Shown one piece after another: positions 57,693 to 64,000 of a stretch of 64,000 bases of DNA (position 1 is its first letter; every line of letters starts with the position of its first letter). The position numbers and the translations under genes are program-made. The DNA is from Deinandra increscens subsp. villosa (taxonomy: Eukaryota > Streptophyta > Magnoliopsida > Asterales > Asteraceae): NCBI GenBank assembly GCA_039602395.1, contig JBCNJP010000006.1:54711502-54775501 (forward strand). The letters are read 5' to 3'. The notes beneath the pieces were generated by a model. The model saw only the letters and a list, made by a program, of their open reading frames with translations. It was not told the DNA's origin and ran no database searches.

Positions 57693-58113
57693 AAGTTCGC
57701 TAAGAACTCTTTAAGTCCGCTAAGTCATGTTCAAGTTCGCTAAGAGCAACTCAAGTTCGCTAAGGAGTGTTTCAAGTCCGCTAAGAACAAGTCCGCTAGG
57801 AACAAGTTCGCTAAGAACAACTTAAGTTCGCTAAGCACCATACAAGTTCGCTAAGAACAGTCAAGTTTGCTAGCTGGAAGTTCGCTAAGAACAACACAAG
57901 TTCGCTAAGAACAACACAAGTTCGCTAAGAACAAAGGTTCAAGTTCGCTAACAGAAGTTCGCTAAGAAGGATTCAAGTTCGCTAAGGTCTTGGTCAAGTT
58001 CGCTAAGAACAATATCAAGTCCGCTAAGAACAACTCAATCAAGTTCGCTAACAGTGCAATGAAGTTCGCTAAGAGGAAAGGAAGTCCGCTAAGAAGGATG
58101 TGACAAGTACGCT
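57693..58113 (-). repeat. array of 22 CTTAGCGRACTT motifs in the minus-strand element
   Basis: The plus strand shows 22 copies of AAGT(T/C)CGCTAAG with variable spacers over about 420 bp, the reverse complement of the motif in the tandem array. It starts about 240 bp inside the primer site, the same place as in the other family. Spacers and motif number differ between families while the motif core is kept. Confidence 0.95.
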
Positions 58114-58287
58114 AAGACTATACTTAGAAAAATTTTCTGACTCAAAATCTCCAAAATTTCTAAGCCTCGGGAAAGAAAAATTTCTACCCAAAATTCCAAT
58201 TCCTATACTGACACATGACAGGACTTCTAAATGAGGATCATCTTCAGCACGCGGGGCAGTACTTTTTGGGGGACGTGTTGTAACCAA
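58069..58287 (-). pseudogene. gag N-terminal relic of the minus-strand element
   Basis: The frame opens MVTTRPPKSTAPRAEDDPHL about 60 bp inside the primer site, the usual gag start position, and then runs into the motif array after 72 codons. It contains no CCHC knuckle or other gag motif. The corresponding DNA in the tandem array has lost the start and is stopped. I infer a decayed gag start; a chance ORF is possible. Confidence 0.35.
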
Positions 58288-58371
58288 ATCTTTTCCAAAA
58301 ACAGTTACAGTTCAGAAATTTTACTTTTAAAATGTTCTGGTTCGCTGTAACCAAGGGCTCTGATACCAATC

Positions 58372-59770
58372 TGTCACACCCCCAATTTCCACTAACGGAG
58401 TATAACCGTGTGGGGTGTGATCCAGACCAGGATCCAAGTATTTAGTTACAACCAAGCCATAGTTAAAGGGGTAAACCAGTCATGTATTTCATTTAATAAA
58501 TCAGAGTTTACATTTCACAAAATCAGCGGAAGCTTTAAAAGTTTACAAGGTTGTTGTATATTAAAAGTAATTACTAAAGTATCTGAAATACAATTTTCAA
58601 AAGGGTTTCGTAAAGAACAAGTATTGCCAACGCCCGTGCCATCCATGATCCTCCAAGCAACCTGAAAAGCATTCAACAATCAAGTGTCAGCAAAAGCTGG
58701 TGAGTTCACAAAAGCAGTCTACACTTACCCGTGTAGACCAAAAATGCATACGAATATCGAAAGACCAATTCGTAAGTTTACAAGTAATATCCATATCGTT
58801 AGGTAGCTAGCCTATGCTTATGTTCACCTGAATGTTCGCGACCGAAGCTGACAATGTATTTGATAGGTATTTACCTATGCGATTTGCCTTCCCGCGTCAT
58901 CCCAGATCACGGAGTCCTAGGCTAACATTGATCTCAGTCCGACCGCCAGTCGGGAGGGTGCATCCCGTGCACCGCTGAGCGGGGGTGTCAATCCCCAGTA
59001 GTACTACTCAACATTACCTCGCTATTTCTATATTAACGACCCGAGAAAGTAAGGACTTTTTGTAATTAAAAACGCAATTCAGTGAATCATGTGATATGTA
59101 CCGGATATTCATAAGGCGGACAAAATACCTTTGTCTAAGCATTGCCATCCCTTACCGGATGCAAATAAAAGAAGTAGTGAAACTCACCTTAGGGTGCACT
59201 GGTTCACGGCACTTGACTTTACACGTTGGCTATGAATGACCTATTTTGGGTAAATACGGTCTAACCGGATTAGAGGTTGTCTATAAGACGAATATAGCAT
59301 ATAAGCAACCAAACAAGTTTCATACATTCATACAAGTCATACAATGCACACACAAGTTCCAATTTAGGGGAAAATCAAGAAATTGCAATTCAAGTCAAAG
59401 TTGACCCAGAAAGTCAAACTTCAAGCACCTAACTAGTGACATAGCTAAAATCCACATTACTTGGAGTTAACTCCTTAAATTTTACAGGCATATACTACAT
59501 ATCAATTAGGACTTGTTGCAAAACGAATCAAGTAAAAAGGTTAAGAAATGAGAAAGTTATGCGTGTTGGAAGTTGGCAAAAATCAACTAAAATTTTGTAG
59601 GCATGAACTACTCAACATTTAGGGAATGTTGCAAAAAGAATCAACTTAAAAAGTTTAGTAACAAGAAAGTTATGCGCATCGGAAGTTGGCAATTTTCAGC
59701 TTTTTGCAAAATAGTCAAAGTAGGTTTAAAATTTGCATAACTCATTCAAAACTTAAAGTTTAGGTGCCAA
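58372..59770 (-). repeat. 5' LTR of the minus-strand element, interrupted by the Copia insertion
   Basis: It matches 50875 onward up to the tract AGTTTAGG(T/C)GCCAA and stops there, where the Copia LTR starts. It carries the structured block (58918-59026) and has lost about 70 bp near 59588 relative to the other LTR. Confidence 0.85.
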
Positions 59771-60100
59771 TGTTGATACATAGTCCTTATCGTCATGTGA
59801 AGTATCGAATACAAGATGGATCACACAAGATAGCTGAGGTCCGAACTCCCAGCGAACCTGGAGTTCGGACAGCTCCGAGCTTGTGGCCGAACCTGAGGTT
59901 CGGCCAGTCGTATTTCAGCTTGTATAAATATTTCATTTTGTATAGAACAGTCTGAGCTTCGGTGTCATATTTTCTAAGTGTACTCTGTGGTTCTCTCAGT
60001 GGTTAATACAAGTTATTTGTATTTACTCTCTGTGTTTCATCTCGTATTTCATTGATTTCATCACGACTAAGTGGAAGATCCATACGCTCACGCACCTTCA
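59771..60100 (+). repeat. 5' LTR of the Copia element
   Basis: It has TG...CA ends and a TATAAATA box at 59923-59930, placing transcription start about 30 bp later in the LTR. It contains several GTTCGG motifs. Five bases GCCAA (59766-59770) precede it and are the expected target duplication. Confidence 0.85.
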
Positions 60101-60102
60101 AG

Positions 60103-60115
60103 TGGTATCAGAGCA
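60103..60115 (+). other. primer binding site of the Copia element
   Basis: TGGTATCAGAGCA, two bases after the LTR end, is complementary to the initiator methionine tRNA 3' end. Confidence 0.9.
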
Positions 60116-60349
60116 TTTGGTTTGCTCTACTAGTCGGAAATCACCGTTTTTCGGAGTTTTGAGTTCAAATTCATGTTTTTGAGAAAATGAGTATTGTTTT
60201 TGAGGTTTGTTTGATCATCTCGAGTGTGCTTCTCATAAAAAATTCATTCCTAATTCATTTCTATCGGTTTTACTTGAATTCCTGTCGAAAATTCCATCGA
60301 AAAACACTGAAAATCGAGAAAATGGCGTCGAGTGAAATCTGTCTCGTTT

Positions 60350-60602
60350 GAGGTTCGGACTCGTTCGGTCTAACCGCTCCGAACTCGAGGTTCGGACGAA
60401 GTTTGGTGAGCATTCGGTGTGTCTTTGAGTTCGGTGAGAGATCGGTCCACGTTCGGACAGAGTTCGGCCAGTGCTTGGTGATAGTTCGGTGTTGAATCTA
60501 TTTGTTTGTCCGAAGGTCAGGTTCGGAGAAAGTTCAGCGTATCTTAAGTTCGGACGAAGTTCGGAGATAATTCGGTGGAGGTTCGTAGGAGGTTCGGTGA
60601 AC
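60350..60602 (+). repeat. TTCGG-motif-rich leader of the Copia element
   Basis: Thirteen exact TTCGG motifs, mostly (A)GTTCGG(A/T), plus near matches occur in about 250 bp between the primer site and gag. Spacing is irregular. The antisense strand is open for 180 codons across this segment (60233-60775), probably because the motif lacks stops in that frame. Confidence 0.85.
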
Positions 60603-60776
60603 AGTGTTAAGTTTTTAAATGATTTACAAAAACTGACGTAACTTGAGAACCGTAAAGAGTTACGGGAGCTAATACCAGCTAAAACAGACCAGTATCCTTC
60701 GTTTTGGAGCCTAAAATCCACTTCTAAGACCTTCGTTTTTGAGTTTGAAGTTTTGGTATACAAGTTTTCGGACAAG

Positions 60777-63525
60777 ATGAGCGATTTTCAAGCGTTCGCG
60801 GCTATTCAAAACTCGGTTCAAGCTACGATGCAAACGATGATGAACTATGATAATGAAATCGGAACAAGTCAGAAAGTTCCCAAATTGCTAAAATTGGAAG
60901 ATTATCATAGTTGGGTTAAACGGTTTGAAGCATATGTCGATACAAATGACATTGATACGTGGTTAGCGTTCACTGAGCAATTTGTTTACCCTAAAGATGA
61001 AACTGGTGAACCTATTCTTCAAAGAAAAATGTCTTCTGAATAAAAGAAAGCTTATCAAGCTGAGAAAAAGGCATATGGTACTTTAACGATGGCATTGCCT
61101 AAAGAGTTACTTCATCAATTTGCTGGTAACTACACATCAAAAAGTCTATGGGATGCTTTGGAGAAACGATGTGAAGGCAATGACCAATACAAGAAAAGTC
61201 GACAAAAGGTTTTGAAGAAAGAGTTTGACAGCTTTAAGCATTATCAGAATGAAACGATTCCCAATCTGATTGCAAGATTTGCTCATCTAATGAGTGAAAT
61301 GCGTTTGGTGAATCTTACTAAAGAAGAGGCTGATATGAAAGAAAAGATTTTGGAAGCATTGCCTGAAAAATGGGAAAATTATGTGATGATGATTACTCAT
61401 GATAAAGATTTTTCTGGATTGTCTTTCAATGATTTGGTTCAAAGACTTCAGGCTCGGGATATGGAATTAATGGTGAATAAATCACTTCCTACACAAATTC
61501 AGAATCCTGCAGTGTATCATGGTGAAAATGACTCTACAATGAATGCTGGGAAGTCTACTAGTCTTAGTTCTGCTCCTCCTACAACATTTCTAGCAGGTAA
61601 ATCTGAAATTCCAAGTTATTCTTCTGCTGATTGTACTGTGTCATTTCCAAGTTCTTCGGCTCAAAGTGCATTGTCTGTTCAAACTGTCGATGATTATAAT
61701 GCGTTGATGTCTGCATTGGTATCTTCATATTTTGGTGTTATCACTGGTGCTGTGAGTAATGCTGAGTTAGCAAATGAAGATTATGATCAGATTGATTATG
61801 ATCATTTGGAGGAAATGGATCTAAATTGGCAGTATGCAATGTTGGTTCGACGAACGAAGAAATTTTTTAACAGAACTGGAAAGAAAAGATTGAATCAGGA
61901 TGGTAAGATTGGTTTGGATAAATCGAAGGTGCAATGTTACAAGTGTTCAAATTATGGTCATTTTGCTCGCGAATGTCCAAGTTCAACAGAAAGTAAATTG
62001 AAAACTGGTCAACATGCACATTTAGTTTTTCATCCATCCGATAAAGCTGAAAAGGTTGATCAGAAATCTGCTACTCTTGCTTATGATTGGACTAATACAT
62101 TTATGCATCCAGATGGGTTTGCCTGGAATGCCGATTCAGAAGTTAAAAAGAATCATACTCCAATCTCAATTGCGTTAACTGTTCAACATGCTGATGATGA
62201 AAGTTTTTTAACAGAGTCTGATACTTCTTCTAGTATATCTTTGGTACAAGAAGAATTACCTAAAGTTTCTACAAATTCAAAGGTTGAAGAGTTTGAATGT
62301 TTCAAATGTAAGAAATTGCTCCAGGAGATTGCAAGTTTTGAACAACGTTGCCAAATTTCAACTGAAGAGATTGTGGTGTTAAAGAAAGAGTTAGAGGATT
62401 TTCAAAAGAAGTATTATGAGTTGGTTCATGTTCATGAAGATGTTTTGAAAGAGAACGCAAAATTGGCTGAAGAGTGTGAGAAAGCAAAAGCTGAGGCTTT
62501 AGACGCAGCTCAAGATTTTGAAAATCTGTTTGAGAAGAGTTATCCAGTTCAGCAAAAGTATGAAGAAGCTACTGCTCTTATTGCTACAACTGTTGTTACT
62601 GTTGAAAAACTTCAAAACAAGATCTCTATGCTTCAAGATGAAAATACTCTCTATCGTCGACAAGAATGAGGTATTGACTAAAGATGTTGAGATTTACAAG
62701 AAAAAGAGAGAAAGTGTTCTTGAAGAATTGTTTGCTGAATGTGAGATCAGAAAGTTACAGACTTATGAATATGATGATCTCAATGCAAAGTTTATCAAGT
62801 CACAGAAAGAAGTTTTTGAAGCTCATCAAAAGATCAATGACTTGAAATTGGAAATTTTGGAACTGAAAAGGCAAAATTCACTAGCGAAGCTAAGATGAGA
62901 GAAGCTTCGGGTTCTTCTTCAAATTCTTCAAAGATTCCAGGTTACAAGCACAAAGGTTTGGGTTACAAAGTAAAGGAAGAACCAGTTCAAGCTAAGAAAC
63001 CAGTGAAAGCTGCAAAGGTTCCTAAAGCAAAGGTTGCAACGAAATCACCATTTCAGAAGGAATTTTCTTATTATTCTGGAAAGTCATCAGTCTTCAAGGA
63101 GTCCATCTCCTAGGTATGATTCTTCTGATGGTTTCTTTGATAATTTTGATTCTGAACATTCATCTGGCTTTTCAAAATCAAAACAATTTTCAAATAATTT
63201 TCGAGAAAGACTTTGTTATGTATGTCGTCAATCAGGACATTTAGCTGCTGATTGTCCGACGACTGCATATATCCACAAAACTGCTAAATATGTGGATAAC
63301 AAATGTCAAATTTTTGATGAACCATGGTCTCCAAAGATTAAATCAAATCATAAATCGTCTTGGTCTAAATCAAGTTCGTCGGTTGATTCTGATTCCGGTT
63401 CTGATAAAAAATTGAAACTTTTACAAATCTGGAAACCAAAAGTTGTTTCCAAGGCCAACAAGGACTTTGTGGAAGACACCGGGCGACCCGACACTGCTGA
63501 TTCGGGTCGATCCCAACGTAACTAA
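60777..63525 (+). pseudogene. Copia gag, broken by one stop and three frameshifts
   Basis: Start MSDFQAFAAIQNSVQ at 60777. The gag N-domain (DYHSWVKRFEAYVDTND) ends at a TAA at 61041-61043, and the same frame continues with a UBN2-type capsid region (61089-61480: SLWDALEKRCEG, NLIARFAHLMSEMRL, ALPEKWENYV). CCHC knuckle 1 is at 61935-61976 (CYKCSNYGHFAREC). A long Glu/Lys-rich coiled coil runs from about 62280 and shifts frame near 62640-62670, again near 62880 and near 63085-63110. Knuckle 2 is at 63214-63255 (CYVCRQSGHLAADC). The frame ends at 63525. The protein would package RNA in a virus-like particle; this copy cannot make an intact one. No repaired sequence is given. Confidence 0.85.
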
Positions 63526-64000
63526 TGTTTTATTTGGTGTCAATCAGGTGTTTCAGGAAGACCTTTCGGTGATTGGAAAATTGCTGATTGTGAAATATCT
63601 GTTTATACTTAAATTGAACTTCAAATTCAGTTTTGTTTTTCAAAAGGCTAAACTGTGCGTATTCGTGTTGGTTGATCAATTTTCTTGTTCTTCACTTTGT
63701 CTCATTCTGAGGGGGAGTTTGTTTTTGCAAAAATATAAAAATAGTGTTTTGTTTTTCAGATCGTAAAAATGAAAATCTATAAATAGAGTTGTCATTTTTA
63801 GGGGGAGAAATTTGAAAAAGACAAAAACATTGAAAAATGAGAAATTGCATCCGACATGATTGGGAAATGATGGTACATTGGCTGACAGTGTCTGACTCAT
63901 GGATAAAGTAAATGAAAAGGCCATAAGACCATTTGATCGATGTGTAAGGTAGGCTCGGCAAATCAGAAAATATACAAATGTGATATACATTAAATCTGAT
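63526..64000 (+). other. 3' non-coding region of the Copia element with two polypurine tracts
   Basis: It contains GAGGGGGAG at 63709-63717 and AGGGGGAGA near 63800. No pol coding is seen. The 3' LTR start (TGTTGATACA) does not occur before the window ends. Confidence 0.65.

Larger units (their letters stand above)
50875..59770 (-). mobile_element. non-autonomous Gypsy-like LTR retrotransposon, diverged relative of the tandem array
   Basis: On the minus strand: 5' LTR 58372-59770 (interrupted), primer site at about 58351-58369, internal region 53679-58371 (4,693 bp), polypurine tract at about 53679-53688, 3' LTR 50875-53678 (2,804 bp). LTR ends (TGTCACACCC...AATTGTCACA on the plus strand) are the complement of the array element's ends. 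The two LTRs are nearly identical apart from a deletion of about 70 bp near 59588. The internal region has no substantial ORF apart from a 72-codon gag-start-like frame. A Copia element occupies the sequence from 59771. Confidence 0.85.
59771..64000 (+). mobile_element. Copia (Sirevirus-like) retrotransposon, gag only, running off the window
   Basis: A 330-bp 5' LTR (59771-60100, TGTTGATACA...CACCTTCA) is followed by AGTGGTATCAGAGCA, the Met-tRNA primer site of Copia elements. A broken gag with two widely separated CCHC knuckles follows, then GAGGGGGAG (63709-63717) and TAGGGGGAG (about 63800), multiple polypurine tracts as in Sireviruses. Protease, integrase, RT and RNase H are missing between the second knuckle and the first tract (about 450 bp). 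The 3' LTR is not reached. It sits inside the 5' LTR of the minus-strand Gypsy-like element. Confidence 0.8.

Overview
This is nuclear DNA from a flowering plant: AT-rich, with GT-AG introns, and dense in plant transposon families (long-LTR Gypsy-like, Copia, CACTA, MULE, Helitron ends, SINEs). I recognise no species. A C-terminal endonuclease-like domain seen twice here belongs to a retroelement-type family that I associate mainly with eudicots such as Asteraceae; that placement is weak inference. There is no bacterial, organellar or CRISPR content. A 120-bp stretch at the left edge and several blocks up to about 17 kb look like relics of host genes. The one long intact host-like gene is the repeat protein at 2424-5600.

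Layout. 1-2.3 kb: a possible histone H3 tail fragment, tandem repeats and a Helitron 3' end. 2.4-5.6 kb: a two-exon gene encoding about 820 residues, fifteen of whose repeats are exactly 42 residues long; its intron is itself triplicated. 5.6-17 kb: a mosaic of intron-bearing gene pieces, namely a signal peptidase subunit 2-like exon, a broken eRF3 GTPase locus, and two further copies of the eRF3 P-loop exon, all tied together by partial segmental duplications. 17.2-19.8 kb: a second Helitron end, a SINE, and a retroelement endonuclease fragment.

19.83-37.31 kb: a tandem array LTR-internal-LTR-internal-LTR(truncated) with a 7,566-bp period and almost no differences between copies. The element has 2.85-kb LTRs, an initiator-Met-tRNA-type primer binding site, a polypurine tract and no usable protein genes, so it is a non-autonomous large retrotransposon derivative, probably of Tekay/Del chromovirus origin. 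A diverged relative lies in the opposite orientation at 50.88-59.77 kb. Both share two striking non-coding features: a 109-bp block identical in all five LTR copies that folds on paper into a three-way junction, and an array of 18-22 short TTAGCGRACTT motifs just downstream of the primer binding site.

37.3-50.9 kb: a minus-strand retroelement C-terminal pseudogene, a poorly resolved possibly transcribed region, a MULE transposase N-terminal fragment, and a defective CACTA element (minus strand) with its TIR, subterminal palindromes, a C48/Ulp1-type peptidase gene and a TNP2 transposase broken by two homopolymer frameshifts and an internal deletion. 59.77-64 kb: a Copia (Sirevirus-like) element inserted into the LTR of the minus-strand element; it keeps its 5' LTR, primer site, a broken gag with two CCHC knuckles and polypurine tracts, but has no pol.

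The genes do not form a pathway. The window is best read as a transposon-dominated gene graveyard around one repeat-protein gene. The most unusual signals are the conserved structured LTR block and the short-motif arrays in retroelement leaders.
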